A stretch of DNA of 64,000 nucleotides from Liquorilactobacillus oeni DSM 19972. Lineage in GTDB: Bacteria; Bacillota; Bacilli; Lactobacillales; Lactobacillaceae. Of this stretch, positions 34,474 to 45,956 are shown piece after piece. The first letter of the stretch is position 1. Every line of letters starts with the position of its first letter. The notes beneath the pieces are model-generated. The model worked only from the letters and a program-made list of their open reading frames with translations. It had not been told where the DNA came from and did no database searches. Location: NCBI RefSeq assembly GCF_001436275.1, contig NZ_AZEH01000039.1, positions 487,336-551,335 on the forward strand, read 5' to 3'. The translations under genes and the position numbers were made by a program.

Positions 34474-37400
34474 TCAGTGTAAAACTTCCGTTGTAAAAGT
34501 CTGATTTTCAAGTGCACGCACAAGTGCTTCAGCTGTATTCAGCGAAGTCAGCAAAGGTACATTGTGCCCAATTGCAGTCTGTCTGATGACAAAACCATCA
34601 GAGGTCACTTCATGATCATGTCCCATTGTGTTAATTACCAGCTGAATCTTTCCATTTTTTAGTTCTTCTAAAAGATTGCTGCTTGTTCCGTCATTTTCAC
34701 CGATCTTATTAACCTTCTGTACCCGCAGTCCATGTTCACACAGAAAAGCCGCTGTGCCTTTAGTAGCCAACAACCGATAGCCAATTGCACTGAAGCGTTT
34801 TGCAAGTGGTAAAATCAGATCCTTATCTGACTGATCAATTGTCAACAAAACACTGCCGCTAAGCGGAAGCTTCATCTTAGCCCCAGCAAAAGCTTTCAGC
34901 AGGGCCTTCTCGAATGTTCGATCGCTGCCCATAACTTCACCGGTTGATTTCATCTCAGGACCCAAGTAACTATCGACGTCTGCTAACTTGCTGAATGAAA
35001 AGACAGGTGCTTTAACATGAATTGACTTGCTCTCAGGGTATAGTCCGGTCTGATAACCTAATTCATGCAGTGACTTGCCTAAAATAACCTGAGTAGCAAC
35101 TTGTGCCATCTCTACACCAGTAATCTTACTCAAAAAAGGAACGGTTCGGCTGGCACGCGGGTTAACTTCCAATACATAGGCTTCATTATCATGGATGATA
35201 AATTGAATATTCATAATACCGATACAATGCAGTGCAACCGCAAGTTTTTGTGTGGCCGCAACTATCTGTTCTTTAATGTCTTTTGAAAAAGACTGCGGCG
35301 GATAAACAGCCATTGAATCTCCAGAGTGAACACCGGCATGCTCAATATGTTCCATTATACCCGGCAGCAAAACGTCTTTTCCATCACAGATTGCATCTAC
35401 TTCGCATTCTTTGCCTTCGAGATACTTATCAACCAAAATAGGATGATTGCTGGTGCCCTGCACATTTTGCTTCAGATACGTTACTAATTCTTCTTCATTG
35501 TTAACGATCTCCATTGCCCGTCCCCCAAGAACATAGCTGGGACGTACAAGTACTGGATAACCCAGTGAATTTGCTGCAGCAAGAACTTGTGATTGTGTCA
35601 GCGCTGTTTTCCCTTGCGGCTGTTTCAGTCCTAAACGATTAATGATCTGATCAAAAAGTTCACGATCTTCAGCCCGATCAAGATCTTTAACACTTGTACC
35701 AAGAATTTTTACTCCATGGGCAGTCAAACCAGCAGCCAAATTGATTGCGGTCTGTCCACCAAACTGCACAATCACACCTTCAGGTTCCTCAAGATCGATT
35801 ACATTTAAAACGTCTTCTAATGTCAAAGGCTCAAAATACAGTTTATCTGAAACCGAAAAATCAGTAGAAACAGTTTCAGGGTTGCTGTTGATCACAATTG
35901 CTTCATATCCGCGTTTTTGAATTGCTTTGACACTGTGAACTGTTGCATAGTCGAATTCAACTCCTTGACCGATTCTAATTGGACCAGAACCTAATACTAA
36001 AATAGATTTTTTCTTTGAAGGTTTACTCTCATTTTCAAAATCGTAGGTACTATAAAAATAAGGCGTCTGAGATTCAAATTCTGCCGCACAAGTATCAACC
36101 ATCTTGTAGACTGGCAGCAAATGATTCTTTTTACGCAGATTGCGGACAGCTTCTTGCGAACTATTCCATAGGTTAGCAATAGTATAATCACTAAAACCAT
36201 AGCGTTTTGCCTTTTTAAGCGTTTCAAGTTCCCCGGGATGGTTACGTAACTCCAATTCCAACTCAGTTAAATGTTTAACAATATCAAGAAAATAATGGTT
36301 AATCTTAGTTAATTCATGCACTTCATCGAGACTGTATCCTCGTCTGAATGCTTCAGCAAGATAAAAAAGGCGATCATCTTGCGGATGAACAAGCTTTTCT
36401 TCGAGTTTATTGTCACTCGCTTGCTGTGCATCAGATGAAAACAAGTCATGTTCATTAATCTCAAGCGACCGAACTGCTTTTTGAAGTGCTTCTTCGGCTG
36501 TCCTTCCGATTGCCATTACTTCACCTGTTGCTTTCATCTGAGTCCCCAGTTCACGGTTTGCTTTTGGAAACTTGTCAAAAGGCCAACGCGGAATTTTAGC
36601 GACAACGTAGTCAAGTGCCGGTTCAAACTCAGCGTAAGTTGTTCCTGTAACTGGGTTTTTGATTTCATCTAAGGTTAACCCGACTGCAATTTTAGCAGCC
36701 ATCTTGGCAATGGGATAGCCTGTTGCCTTAGAAGCCAGCGCTGATGAACGGCTGACACGTGGATTAACTTCGATAACATCATAATTGAAACTATCAGAGT
36801 CCAGAGCCAACTGGACGTTGCAGCCGCCCTCAATTTTCAAGGCACTGATCAGACGCAAGGAAACATCGCGTAGCATTTGATACTCGCGGTCTGTCAAAGT
36901 TTGTGTTGGAGCAATTACAATCGAGTCTCCGGTATGAATCCCGACTGGGTCAAAATTTTCCATACAGCAGACAACCATCGTATTATCAGCATGATCCCGC
37001 ATTACTTCAAACTCAATTTCCTTATATCCCATAATGCTTTTTTCAATCAGACATTGTGTAACCGGTGAAAGATCAAGTCCATTGGCTGCAACCGCCGCCA
37101 GCTGTTTGCGATTATCACAAAGTCCGCCGCCGGTTCCTCCCATTGTAAAAGCAGGACGCACTATTACTGGATATCCAATTTTTTCTGCAAAAGTTAATGC
37201 CTCTTCTTTTGTATTGACAGTTTGCGACTCAGGAATCGGTTCATGAAGCTGCGCCATCAGTTCCTTAAAAAGTTCCCGATCTTCTGCTTGATTGATTGCT
37301 GTGAGCTTGGTTCCAAGGAGTTCAATCCCAAGTTCATCTAAGATTCCGGTCTTTGATAAAGACATTGCCATATTCAATCCAACTTGTCCGCCCAGTGTTG

Positions 37401-37662
37401 GTAAAAGAGCATCAGGGTACTCTTGGCGAATAATCCGCGAAACTGATTCAGTCGTCAGAGGTTCAATATAGACACGATCAGCAATTTCATTATCTGTCAT
37501 GATTGTTGCCGGATTAGAGTTAACTAAGACCACTTCATAACCTTCTTCACGAAGTGCCAGGCAAGCTTGTGTCCCTGAATAGTCAAATTCTGCAGCCTGT
37601 CCAATAATGATCGGGCCGGATCCGAGTACCATTATTTTATGGATATCTGTTCTCTTAGGCAT
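34474..37662 (-). CDS. carB: carbamoyl-phosphate synthase large subunit
   Basis: This is a 1062-residue synthetase with two homologous ATP-grasp halves, the carboxyphosphate half ([18 protein letters not shown], then [13 protein letters not shown]) and the carbamoyl-phosphate half ([19 protein letters not shown] at about 555). A C-terminal MGS-like allosteric domain follows. It forms carbamoyl phosphate from the ammonia supplied by CarA. Start chosen at ATG 37662 (AAAGGA at 8 nt), overlapping the carA end by 8 bp. Being inside the pyr operon, it is a pyrimidine-regulated form. Confidence 0.97.
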   Translation of the reverse strand: MPKRTDIHKIMVLGSGPIIIGQAAEFDYSGTQACLALREEGYEVVLVNSNPATIMTDNEIADRVYIEPLTTESVSRIIRQEYPDALLPTLGGQVGLNMAMSLSKTGILDELGIELLGTKLTAINQAEDRELFKELMAQLHEPIPESQTVNTKEEALTFAEKIGYPVIVRPAFTMGGTGGGLCDNRKQLAAVAANGLDLSPVTQCLIEKSIMGYKEIEFEVMRDHADNTMVVCCMENFDPVGIHTGDSIVIAPTQTLTDREYQMLRDVSLRLISALKIEGGCNVQLALDSDSFNYDVIEVNPRVSRSSALASKATGYPIAKMAAKIAVGLTLDEIKNPVTGTTYAEFEPALDYVVAKIPRWPFDKFPKANRELGTQMKATGEVMAIGRTAEEALQKAVRSLEINEHDLFSSDAQQASDNKLEEKLVHPQDDRLFYLAEAFRRGYSLDEVHELTKINHYFLDIVKHLTELELELRNHPGELETLKKAKRYGFSDYTIANLWNSSQEAVRNLRKKNHLLPVYKMVDTCAAEFESQTPYFYSTYDFENESKPSKKKSILVLGSGPIRIGQGVEFDYATVHSVKAIQKRGYEAIVINSNPETVSTDFSVSDKLYFEPLTLEDVLNVIDLEEPEGVIVQFGGQTAINLAAGLTAHGVKILGTSVKDLDRAEDRELFDQIINRLGLKQPQGKTALTQSQVLAAANSLGYPVLVRPSYVLGGRAMEIVNNEEELVTYLKQNVQGTSNHPILVDKYLEGKECEVDAICDGKDVLLPGIMEHIEHAGVHSGDSMAVYPPQSFSKDIKEQIVAATQKLAVALHCIGIMNIQFIIHDNEAYVLEVNPRASRTVPFLSKITGVEMAQVATQVILGKSLHELGYQTGLYPESKSIHVKAPVFSFSKLADVDSYLGPEMKSTGEVMGSDRTFEKALLKAFAGAKMKLPLSGSVLLTIDQSDKDLILPLAKRFSAIGYRLLATKGTAAFLCEHGLRVQKVNKIGENDGTSSNLLEELKNGKIQLVINTMGHDHEVTSDGFVIRQTAIGHNVPLLTSLNTAEALVRALENQTFTTEVLH

Positions 37663-38740
37663 TATCTTCATCCTTTCTTAAGTCGATCATATGCATGAAA
37701 TCATCAAAGATAGCAACAGCATCATGCGGGCCTGGCGCTGCATCCGGATGAAACTGAACACTGAAAGCGGGATAATTTTTATGACGCAAACCTTCGATCG
37801 TCCCATCGTTAAGCTCACTATACGTTATATTCAACAAGTCGTTATTTACTGATTTTCTTGCAACCGCATAGCCATGATTTTGAGAAGTAAAACAGATTTT
37901 ACCAGTCGCTACTTCCTTGACCGGGTGGTTAAAACCGCGATGGCCAAATTTCATCTTAAAAGTGTCAGCACCGTTTGCTAATGCAAAAAGCTGATGGCCT
38001 AAACAGATTCCGAAAAGCGGCAATTTCTTTTCTACTTCTTGGATCATTTTAACGGCCTCAGGGAGCTGCTTGGGGTCACCGGGCCCATTTGAAAGCAGCA
38101 CTCCATCCGGCTTAAGTTTAAAAATTTCTTCAGCTGTAACCGTATATGGTAAAACAATCGTATTGCAATCACGTTTTGCCAATTCCCGTAAAATACTATG
38201 CTTAAGACCAAAGTCGATTACGACTACATTGCGTTTACTGCCAGGATTAGGATATGGCTTAACTGTTGAGACCTTGGCAACAAGATCCTCGTTCACTACA
38301 GTGGCATTTAATTGTGAAAAAGCATGTTCGGTGTCTACTAATGTGTCGATGATTCTGCCCTTCATTGTCCCTGCCAAGCGCAGCCTTTTTGTTAATGCAC
38401 GAGTATCGATTCCTGCAATCCCAGGAATTTTCATCTGCTCTAGGAATTGTGCAAGGCTGCCTTGACTCCTCCAATTACTTGTTACTCGAGCCAGCTCATG
38501 GCAGATTACTCCCTTGCAGCCGGGTTCGATCGATTCATAATCATCCAAGTTGACTCCATAATTACCGATCAAAGGGTTGGTAAAAACTAGTATCTGGTTA
38601 GCGTATGATTGATCAGTTATAGTCTCTTGGTAACCAGTCATTCCAGTTGTAAAAACAACTTCACCAGTTGTTTCACCCTTTGCACCAAAAGCTTCACCTT
38701 CAAAAATACTGCCATCTTCCAATATCAAGTAACGTTTCAA
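37655..38740 (-). CDS. carA: carbamoyl-phosphate synthase small subunit (glutaminase)
   Basis: This 361-residue subunit releases ammonia from glutamine. The class I amidotransferase nucleophile is C246 in FGICLGHQ, with the His-Glu pair in [11 protein letters not shown]: here the usual glutamate position reads Asp-Ala (family norm HPEAxxGP), a mild deviation. The start is TTG directly behind AAGGAGGACTGACT, which also carries the pyrC stop. It acts as a complex with CarB. Confidence 0.95.
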   Translation of the reverse strand: MKRYLILEDGSIFEGEAFGAKGETTGEVVFTTGMTGYQETITDQSYANQILVFTNPLIGNYGVNLDDYESIEPGCKGVICHELARVTSNWRSQGSLAQFLEQMKIPGIAGIDTRALTKRLRLAGTMKGRIIDTLVDTEHAFSQLNATVVNEDLVAKVSTVKPYPNPGSKRNVVVIDFGLKHSILRELAKRDCNTIVLPYTVTAEEIFKLKPDGVLLSNGPGDPKQLPEAVKMIQEVEKKLPLFGICLGHQLFALANGADTFKMKFGHRGFNHPVKEVATGKICFTSQNHGYAVARKSVNNDLLNITYSELNDGTIEGLRHKNYPAFSVQFHPDAAPGPHDAVAIFDDFMHMIDLRKDEDNA

Positions 38741-38742
38741 AG

Positions 38743-40041
38743 TCAGTCCTCCTTTTTGTAAACCAATTCACCGGCAACAAAAGTCATACAGGTTTGTCCA
38801 TAAACCTTTGTCCCCGTAAACGGAGTATTTTTGCCTAATGAGAAATATCTTTCTTCTTGCAATACATATTCATGTTCCAAATCAAAGACTGCCAAATCAG
38901 CAGGCTTACCCGGAAAAAGCGCACCAGCATCGTTCATTCCGAAACACTTTGCCGGCTTAATGCTCATCAAATCCAGCAACTGTTCAAGACTCATCCTTTG
39001 TGTTTTGACAAAGCGTGTATACAAAAGAGCAAAAGCGGTCTCGCTTCCTGTAATACCAAAGGAAGCGTGGCACATACCCCCCATTTTTTCGGAAGCAGCA
39101 TGCGGTGCATGGTCTGTTGCAATCATATCGATAGTTCCATCCAAAAGCCCCTCAAACAGGGCAGCACAATCGGCCGTACTGCGCAATGGCGGATTCATCT
39201 TATAAAAACCATCGTCTGCAGGAATATCCTGATCGGCTAACAGTAAATGATGCGGTGTTACCTCGCACGTTACATTAATATGGTGCTCCTTAGCCAAACG
39301 TACAAGTGCTACACTTTCACGAGTTGACAGGTGGCATGCGTGATAGTGAACACCAGTTTCCTGTGCTAATAATAAATCACGTGCAAGCTGGCTTGATTCG
39401 CTCAGTCCTGGCATTCCAGGCAATCCCAGTTCAACAGCATAGCGTCCAGCATTCATAACACCGTTTTTTTTCAAAGAATCATCTTCAATGTGTTCGACTA
39501 TGGGCATCTTCAAAGCAGCAGCAGCCTTCATTGCCTGATACATCGTTTCTGCATTTTGAATACCATTACCATCGTTTGAAAATGCAAAGGCCCCAGCCCG
39601 CTTTAATCCAGATAGATCATTGACTTTATCAGAAGTTCGATCCTGGGTAGTTGCAGCATACTGTTTAATATGCACACAACCGTCTTCATGATTTTTTTTA
39701 ATCATCTTTTGCAAACGTTCAGGTGTGTCAGGTACCGGATCAACATTCGGCATTGCACAGACAGTTGTAAATCCTCCATGGGCAGCAGCTTGGGCGCCTG
39801 TCTTAACTGTTTCTTTGTAGGTAAATCCCGGGTCGCGATAATGAACATGAACGTCGACAAGCCCAGGAGAAACAAGTTTTCGACTTGCATCATACTTTTT
39901 TACACCAGCTGGAGAAAGTTTATCTAAATTTTCCCCTAGCGCTGAAATTCTGCCGTCTTGTACCAAGATATCAAGTCGATGCAGCTGACCTCCTTGATAT
40001 ACAAGTCCATCGGTTAACAAAAAACTGTTGCCTTTTTTCAT
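38743..40041 (-). CDS. pyrC: dihydroorotase
   Basis: This is a 432-residue class I amidohydrolase that cyclises carbamoyl aspartate. Zinc ligands H65 and H67 lie in VHVHYRDPG, and further ligands in [16 protein letters not shown] and ATDHAPH. GGAGGTCTTTAA precedes the ATG, and the pyrB stop directly abuts it. Confidence 0.96.
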   Translation of the reverse strand: MKKGNSFLLTDGLVYQGGQLHRLDILVQDGRISALGENLDKLSPAGVKKYDASRKLVSPGLVDVHVHYRDPGFTYKETVKTGAQAAAHGGFTTVCAMPNVDPVPDTPERLQKMIKKNHEDGCVHIKQYAATTQDRTSDKVNDLSGLKRAGAFAFSNDGNGIQNAETMYQAMKAAAALKMPIVEHIEDDSLKKNGVMNAGRYAVELGLPGMPGLSESSQLARDLLLAQETGVHYHACHLSTRESVALVRLAKEHHINVTCEVTPHHLLLADQDIPADDGFYKMNPPLRSTADCAALFEGLLDGTIDMIATDHAPHAASEKMGGMCHASFGITGSETAFALLYTRFVKTQRMSLEQLLDLMSIKPAKCFGMNDAGALFPGKPADLAVFDLEHEYVLQEERYFSLGKNTPFTGTKVYGQTCMTFVAGELVYKKED

Positions 40042-40989
40042 TTAAAGACCTCCAAGATGTCTGCCTCTGATTACAGCTTCCAACATAGCCATACGCATAA
40101 AGACACCATTCTTCATCTGTGCGGTAAAACGCGATTTTGGCGCTTCGACCAGCTCTGTTGCAAATTCCACTCCACGGTTAACTGGTCCCGGATGCATAAT
40201 AATTGCGTCATCCTTCAACCGTGCATAACGCTTTAAGGTCATCCCGTAGTGTTCATAATAATCAGCAGTTGAAAATCCATTCTCATCTGTATGACGTTCA
40301 TGCTGAACACGCAAAAGCATCACAACGTCCATCTCCGAAATGATTTCATCCAGCGTCAAATATTGACCATAAGCATCAAACTCTGGAGAGTACCAGCAGC
40401 TGGGGCCTGAAAAGTAAAGTGCAGCCCCTAAACTATGCAGCAGTTCCATATTGCTACGTGCAACTCGAGAGTTAATCAGATCACCCACAATCACAATCTT
40501 CAAACCGGCAAAACTGCCAAACTGTTCAAAAATTGTCATCATATCCAGTAAAGATTGTGACGGATGCTGTCCGTTGCCATCACCGGCATTTATAATTCCC
40601 ATCTTCAGCTGCTGGTGTTCAGTAGGATTGATAAGCGGCCGATAATAGCCGACTTTTGAATGACGGATTACAACTAGCTGAATTCCTAGCGAATTAAGTG
40701 CTAAAAGCGTATCGTAGAGGCTTTCTCCTTTGCTCACTGAACTGCTCGAAGGATCAAATGGAATAGTTTGTATCCCTAATTTTCTTTGCGCCATTTCAAA
40801 ACTGCAGTGTGTTCGTGTACTATTTTCAAAAAAAAGATTTGAAGCATACACCGGCTCTGAAAATTGAGGGACAGTTCCGCCATTTTTAAAAAAAGAAGCT
40901 CTTGCAATCAAAGAGCGAACCTGTGCAGCTTGAAGATCTTCGACACTTACAAAGTGTTTCATTGCTACTAAACTATCCATTTTCAACAT
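40042..40989 (-). CDS. pyrB: aspartate carbamoyltransferase catalytic subunit
   Basis: This 315-residue enzyme commits carbamoyl phosphate to pyrimidines. The carbamoyl-phosphate motif STRT is at 57-60, followed by the HPSQSLLD region and MHPGPVNRG. There is no regulatory subunit gene, as usual in Firmicutes. AAGGAGTAAAAA lies before the ATG. It follows pyrP with only 10 bp between them. Confidence 0.96.
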   Translation of the reverse strand: MLKMDSLVAMKHFVSVEDLQAAQVRSLIARASFFKNGGTVPQFSEPVYASNLFFENSTRTHCSFEMAQRKLGIQTIPFDPSSSSVSKGESLYDTLLALNSLGIQLVVIRHSKVGYYRPLINPTEHQQLKMGIINAGDGNGQHPSQSLLDMMTIFEQFGSFAGLKIVIVGDLINSRVARSNMELLHSLGAALYFSGPSCWYSPEFDAYGQYLTLDEIISEMDVVMLLRVQHERHTDENGFSTADYYEHYGMTLKRYARLKDDAIIMHPGPVNRGVEFATELVEAPKSRFTAQMKNGVFMRMAMLEAVIRGRHLGGL

Positions 40990-40999
40990 TTTTTACTCC

Positions 41000-42286
41000 T
41001 TACTTTTCACTGCTTGCTTTTTCCGGAAGAACAAGGTTTAACAAAATTCCAAAAAGAGTTGCTAACGCGATACTGGTCAGTTGGAATTTACCCAGCTGCA
41101 GGTACGTACCGCCGATTCCAATCACTAAAACAACAGACGTGATAATCAAGTTGCGTTTTCGTTCATAGTTAATGTGGTTATCTACTAGAATCCGCAACCC
41201 GTTTGACGCGATCATTCCAAAGAGCAAGAAACTAATTCCACCGATTACAGGTGAGGGAACAGACTGAATCAAAGCACTGATCTTGCCGACAAAACTGAAC
41301 ACAAGGGCAAAGATTGCTGCGCCCCCCAAAACCCAGACACTGTGAACGCGTGTCATTGCTAGAACACCAATATTTTCACCATAAGAAGTTGTTGGAGGTC
41401 CACCTACAAAGCCGGCAATAACTGATGATAAACCATCACCGAACAAGGTACGATGCAACCCAGGATCTTTGAAAAAGTTTCGTTTGGTTAACTTGTTAAG
41501 AACCATGATGTGTCCCATGTGTTCAGTCATCGTCACAAACGCAATCGGCGCCATTCCGATAATTGCTGCAGGATACCACTTGAAGTCGTAATTAACGAAC
41601 ATGACACTGAAAGCCGGCAGTGAGAACCATTTAGCCGCACTAACACCTTGCAAATCAACAATTCCCACCGAAAGTGCCACCAGATAACCGCAGATAATGC
41701 CTAGTAAAACGGGAATCATACTTATGAACCCTTTGAGAAACATATTAAAAATAATTGTAATTACAAGTGTAAAAATAGCTACGCCAAAGTAACGAAGATC
41801 ATAATGCGAGTTATTCAGCATTGCATCACTGGCAGCGGTAGTTGCTAATGATAATCCGATTACTATGATAATCGGGCCGACAACTATCGGCGGTAAAATT
41901 CGATCAACCCAGCTGGAACCAAAACGGCTGATTAAAACTGAAACAACGACGTAGACCAATCCGGCAGAAATAGCTCCTTGAGCAACCGCCGGGTACCCAT
42001 AGGCTTTCATTAGGGCCTGCATCGTAACAATAAATGCAAAACTGGAACCAAGATAAGCCGGAATCTTTGCCTTTGTGCATAAGATATAAACGAGTGTCCC
42101 AACTCCTGAACTGAACAATGCGATACTGGGATTTATACCGACCAGCAGCGGAACCAAAACTGTGGCACCAAACATGGTAAAAAGATGCTGGATGGAAAGA
42201 ACCAGCCAGTGTGAGAAACTTGGCCGATCTCCTATATCAAGAATCGCCTCTTCATTTCTGAATTTTTTATTATTTTCCATCTTCAA
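41000..42286 (-). CDS. pyrP: uracil permease, NCS2 family
   Basis: This 428-residue uracil:proton symporter has about 12-14 helices. The NCS2 signature region reads PIAFVTMTEHMGHI near the middle, and GGPPTTSYGENIGVLAMT follows. The TTG at 42286 has GGGAAG at 6 nt and is preferred, although ATG 42280 is only two codons away. It is preceded by its own PyrR attenuator. Confidence 0.94.
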   Translation of the reverse strand: MKMENNKKFRNEEAILDIGDRPSFSHWLVLSIQHLFTMFGATVLVPLLVGINPSIALFSSGVGTLVYILCTKAKIPAYLGSSFAFIVTMQALMKAYGYPAVAQGAISAGLVYVVVSVLISRFGSSWVDRILPPIVVGPIIIVIGLSLATTAASDAMLNNSHYDLRYFGVAIFTLVITIIFNMFLKGFISMIPVLLGIICGYLVALSVGIVDLQGVSAAKWFSLPAFSVMFVNYDFKWYPAAIIGMAPIAFVTMTEHMGHIMVLNKLTKRNFFKDPGLHRTLFGDGLSSVIAGFVGGPPTTSYGENIGVLAMTRVHSVWVLGGAAIFALVFSFVGKISALIQSVPSPVIGGISFLLFGMIASNGLRILVDNHINYERKRNLIITSVVLVIGIGGTYLQLGKFQLTSIALATLFGILLNLVLPEKASSEK

Positions 42287-42305
42287 ATTAATCTTCCCTT
42301 TCTAA

Positions 42306-42412
42306 TAAAAAAACCTGAATCGCTATTGATCCAGGTCAGCATAAGGTAATCATCACTTACAAAATATTATGTAAAATGATACTTTCAACCTTTTTGCTCT
42401 CTCTGGAGTCAA
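42306..42412 (-). promoter_or_regulatory. PyrR-binding attenuator before pyrP
   Basis: The minus strand has the PyrR binding loop ACTCCAGAGAGAGC then AAAAAGGTTGA (42385-42412), close to the Bacillus consensus. A terminator follows (ACCTGGATC/GATTCAGGT, 42313-42336, then seven T). UMP-bound PyrR should favour termination before pyrP and the biosynthetic genes. Confidence 0.85.
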
Positions 42413-42423
42413 TTAAACGGCTG

Positions 42424-43084
<661 letters not shown>

Positions 43085-43110
43085 TTTAAAGGACTATCAT
43101 TACTATTAAA

Positions 43111-43136
43111 TTACTAGTATTAATCATTTCTGTCAA
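43111..43136 (-). promoter_or_regulatory. candidate promoter of the pyr operon
   Basis: A perfect minus-strand TTGACA (43131-43136) lies inside the 3' end of the upstream pseudouridine synthase gene. The best -10 at 17 bp is TAATTT, which is weak. The transcription start would fall just before the PyrR leader. Confidence 0.5.
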
Positions 43137-44028
43137 GAAATTTCAAAGTTTTTTTAAAAATCGCAGGCAAAGGAACCTCAAAGATCAATTCTTTTCCTGT
43201 GCGTGGATGTTTAAAACCCAATTTTCCGGCATGAAGAAACTGCCCATTCCCCTTAATCGTCTTCGTAGGTCCATAAAGTGGATCTCCGACTAGCGGATGG
43301 CCGATATACTTCATGTGCACCCTGATCTGATGAGTACGTCCGGTCTCAAGGATACATTTTACCAGAGTGTAATTTTTATACCTTTTTAAAACCTCAAAGT
43401 GAGTCCGCGCTGCACGCCCATCTTTAACCACAGCCTGTTTCTTACGGTCTTTTAAAGAACGCCCCAGCGGTGCATCAATTGTGCCCTTTTCTTCTTTCAG
43501 TACTCCGTGCACCAATGCAATATATTCACGAATATTACTTTTTTCTCTTAACTGTTGTGCCAAGCTGTGATGAGCAAAGTCATTTTTAGCAACCATTAAA
43601 AGCCCAGAAGTGTCCTTATCAATTCTATGAACAATTCCAGGACGAAATTTACCATTAATCGTTGAAAGCGGCGAATGTGCCAGTAAAGCATTTACCAAGG
43701 TATGATCTGGATGGCCCGGCGAAGGATGAACCACCATTCCTTGCGGTTTATTAACAACTAAAACATCTTGATCCTCATAAACAATGTCTAGTGGAATCTC
43801 TTCTGGCTGCAAATTGATACTTTTAATAGGCGGCGGTGTTAATTCCAGTTCGTCTGCCGGCTGTACCTGATAATTAGGTTTCACTACTTTGCCATTAACC
43901 AGCAAGTGTCCTTCTAAAATCCACTGCTTGAGCTGCGATCTTGAATGAGCCGTAAAAAATTCAGCAGCAATTTTATCTACCCGTCCTTTTTGAAAGGTAA
44001 CTCTGCTCTTTTCACCCACGAAATTCAT
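43120..44028 (-). CDS. rluD: RluD-family 23S rRNA pseudouridine synthase
   Basis: This 302-residue enzyme has an N-terminal S4 RNA-binding domain (about 15-75) and the RluA/RluD catalytic domain with HRIDKDTSGLL at 134-144, catalytic Asp D137. It modifies uridines in large-subunit rRNA, with the exact positions not assignable from sequence. It overlaps lspA by 17 bp, the usual lspA-rluD (ylyB) pairing upstream of pyrR. Confidence 0.92.
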   Translation of the reverse strand: MNFVGEKSRVTFQKGRVDKIAAEFFTAHSRSQLKQWILEGHLLVNGKVVKPNYQVQPADELELTPPPIKSINLQPEEIPLDIVYEDQDVLVVNKPQGMVVHPSPGHPDHTLVNALLAHSPLSTINGKFRPGIVHRIDKDTSGLLMVAKNDFAHHSLAQQLREKSNIREYIALVHGVLKEEKGTIDAPLGRSLKDRKKQAVVKDGRAARTHFEVLKRYKNYTLVKCILETGRTHQIRVHMKYIGHPLVGDPLYGPTKTIKGNGQFLHAGKLGFKHPRTGKELIFEVPLPAIFKKTLKFLDRND

Positions 44029-44458
44029 CTCGCAGCATTGTCACTAAAATAACCAATACACCAACGTTTAATGCTGCATCAGCCACATTAAAGATTGGAA
44101 AGTTAATAAAGTCAAGCTGGAACATGTCAACAACATATCCGATCCGCAGACGATCAATAAAATTACCCAATGTACCGCCGATCATCAGACTGATCCCCAA
44201 TGCGTAAGGCCAATTTTTCCATAACTTTTTAAAATAATACCCCAAGATGCATAAGGCTACGACAGTAATTAAAAATAAAAAAAGTTTTTGACCTGTAAAA
44301 ATATTCCAGGCAGCTCCGTAGTTGCGGATATGAGCAATTGAAAGAAAGTGCGGAATAAAATCAAAACTTGAGTTTAAAGGAACGTTGCTGACCACAAAAA
44401 ACTTGACAAGCTGATCCAATAAAACGACTGCAAAAATTAAAAGAAAATAAAGTATCAC
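44012..44458 (-). CDS. lspA: lipoprotein signal peptidase (signal peptidase II)
   Basis: LspA cuts prolipoproteins at the lipobox cysteine. It has four membrane helices. The catalytic aspartates lie in NFIDRLRIG and FNVADAALNVG. I place the start at GTG 44458 (AGGAGGG about 10 nt upstream), giving 148 residues; the longer reading to 44506 adds a hydrophilic unconserved stretch that contains the ribosome binding site. The solute-binding lipoprotein at 48235 is one expected substrate. Confidence 0.93.
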   Translation of the reverse strand: MILYFLLIFAVVLLDQLVKFFVVSNVPLNSSFDFIPHFLSIAHIRNYGAAWNIFTGQKLFLFLITVVALCILGYYFKKLWKNWPYALGISLMIGGTLGNFIDRLRIGYVVDMFQLDFINFPIFNVADAALNVGVLVILVTMLRDEFRG

Positions 44459-44571
44459 TGTTAAAAGACCCTCCTGCCCGTGCCACGACACATTAATTGA
44501 TTTCAAGACCTAATTATACAACACTGCGGTTTAATCTTAAATATCAAAATTATGTCCAAACAGTTTTCCAC

Positions 44572-45771
44572 TTAAAAATCATCGTTAAAACTAACAGGCG
44601 CTGTCAATAACGCCGCTTGTAATTTAACAGACTTGAAAAGACTTTTCACAACAATCCTTTGATGAAGAGCTGCCCACTCAAGAGAATATTGACCAAAAAA
44701 AAGCGGTACTAATTCAGCAATGGATGTATTAATATCCGCTTCTTGCGGAGCAAGAGCGCACTTAAAAAAAGAAATACGCCCATTTTTAGTACATAAGCGC
44801 CATACACCATTATTTTGTGCCAACTGTGAATCGCTCACTGCTAATACAAAATCACCGAAATTAATATTTTTAAAGGGATATCGCAGAATAAAATCTTGCA
44901 GGTCGATTATCCGGGCCATCATAAAAGGTTTTACTTGTACGCTTAATGCGAGCGGTTCATTCAGCAACTGTCCTCTATAAACCGGTTCGTCAGATTCAAA
45001 AATCACCTGTTCAATATTCCTCCACTGTATATGCAAGAACTGTAATAAACTTTTTTCTGCACCAGCATTCTTAACCAACAATTCCTTAAGAATTAAAGAC
45101 TTTCTCGTTCTTTTATAGAGAAAATAGCCCTCAAGCTGTTGCTTAGTGTTCAAACAACAGCAAATTTCAATTCTCTCAGCACAAAGATGCTGCCACCACC
45201 ATTTGGGGCGCAGCAGTCCACCGCTTTTATGTATTAATTGCTGTGTGTAAAAAGACGCAACTTTGTCTAAATACTCTGACAATAAACCTGTTTGTACACT
45301 GCTGCTGACAGCTGCTTCTTGCAATCCATCAGCAAGCCGCGGCAACTGGATCTGCTCCGGTGCAATCGTATAGTGCATATGATTGATTGCTGCCCCGTAA
45401 CCCAGCCTGCGATAAAAAGCATGTGAGAATGGATCTAGGTATGACAACGTCATGCCTGAGGCCGCCATCTGTTCAAGTGCTCTTTGTAATAAAAGTGTTG
45501 AGTTTCCTTTCTTTCTAGCGGCCGGAGCGGTCATCACTGACCCGACTGCCCCCATATTATACCTGCAGCCTTGGAAAACAACTTTAAACCGCCACCAAGC
45601 AAGCCCGCTCAACAACTGTTCATCCTGTACGAAGCCCAAAACAGTCCCATGAACATGCAGCTCAAAAAATATTTTTCGTAAATCTGGAGTATCATTTTTT
45701 TCAAATACATCGCAGAAGAGATGATAAAACATACCAAATTCTTTTGTCGTAATAAGCTCTTTTGGTTTCAT
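44572..45771 (-). CDS. Eis-like GNAT acetyltransferase
   Basis: The protein of about 399 residues starts at ATG 45771 behind AAAGGGAAGCA. It combines an N-terminal GNAT domain (MGAVGSVMTAPAARKKGNST as acetyl-CoA pyrophosphate loop, then YLDPFSHAFYRRLGYG), a second GNAT-like part, and a C-terminal sterol-carrier-like region, the Eis architecture. Eis proteins acetylate amines, including aminoglycosides, but the natural substrate here is unknown. It is a single gene. Confidence 0.8.
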   Translation of the reverse strand: MKPKELITTKEFGMFYHLFCDVFEKNDTPDLRKIFFELHVHGTVLGFVQDEQLLSGLAWWRFKVVFQGCRYNMGAVGSVMTAPAARKKGNSTLLLQRALEQMAASGMTLSYLDPFSHAFYRRLGYGAAINHMHYTIAPEQIQLPRLADGLQEAAVSSSVQTGLLSEYLDKVASFYTQQLIHKSGGLLRPKWWWQHLCAERIEICCCLNTKQQLEGYFLYKRTRKSLILKELLVKNAGAEKSLLQFLHIQWRNIEQVIFESDEPVYRGQLLNEPLALSVQVKPFMMARIIDLQDFILRYPFKNINFGDFVLAVSDSQLAQNNGVWRLCTKNGRISFFKCALAPQEADINTSIAELVPLFFGQYSLEWAALHQRIVVKSLFKSVKLQAALLTAPVSFNDDF

Positions 45772-45850
45772 TGCTTCCCTTTCTTTCTTAAAAGCCAAAG
45801 TACTGAACGCGACTTAAAAATCTATGAGCCTGCTAGGTCACATACTGCAA

Positions 45851-45907
45851 GACAGAGTTAGGGGCTGGGTCAAAACCCCAAGTTTTGATCCAGCCCCTAA
45901 CTCTGTC
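45851..45907. repeat. dispersed intergenic repeat, hairpin-only copy
   Basis: Two 26-nt arms (25 identical, one G-U) with loop CCCAA contain the family core GGGGCTGGGTCAAAAC. No tail is present. It lies downstream of the PHP gene run and upstream of the Eis-like gene and may act as a strong bidirectional terminator, though it lacks a clear T-run. Confidence 0.85.
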
Positions 45908-45956
45908 TGCGGATACTAAACTTTCAAAAAACAGTATTGATGAAGACAAGCGCATC

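Noticed and set aside
36448-36672. Plus-strand ORF within carB
   Set aside because: It is antisense to a conserved catalytic region, without start signal or family match.
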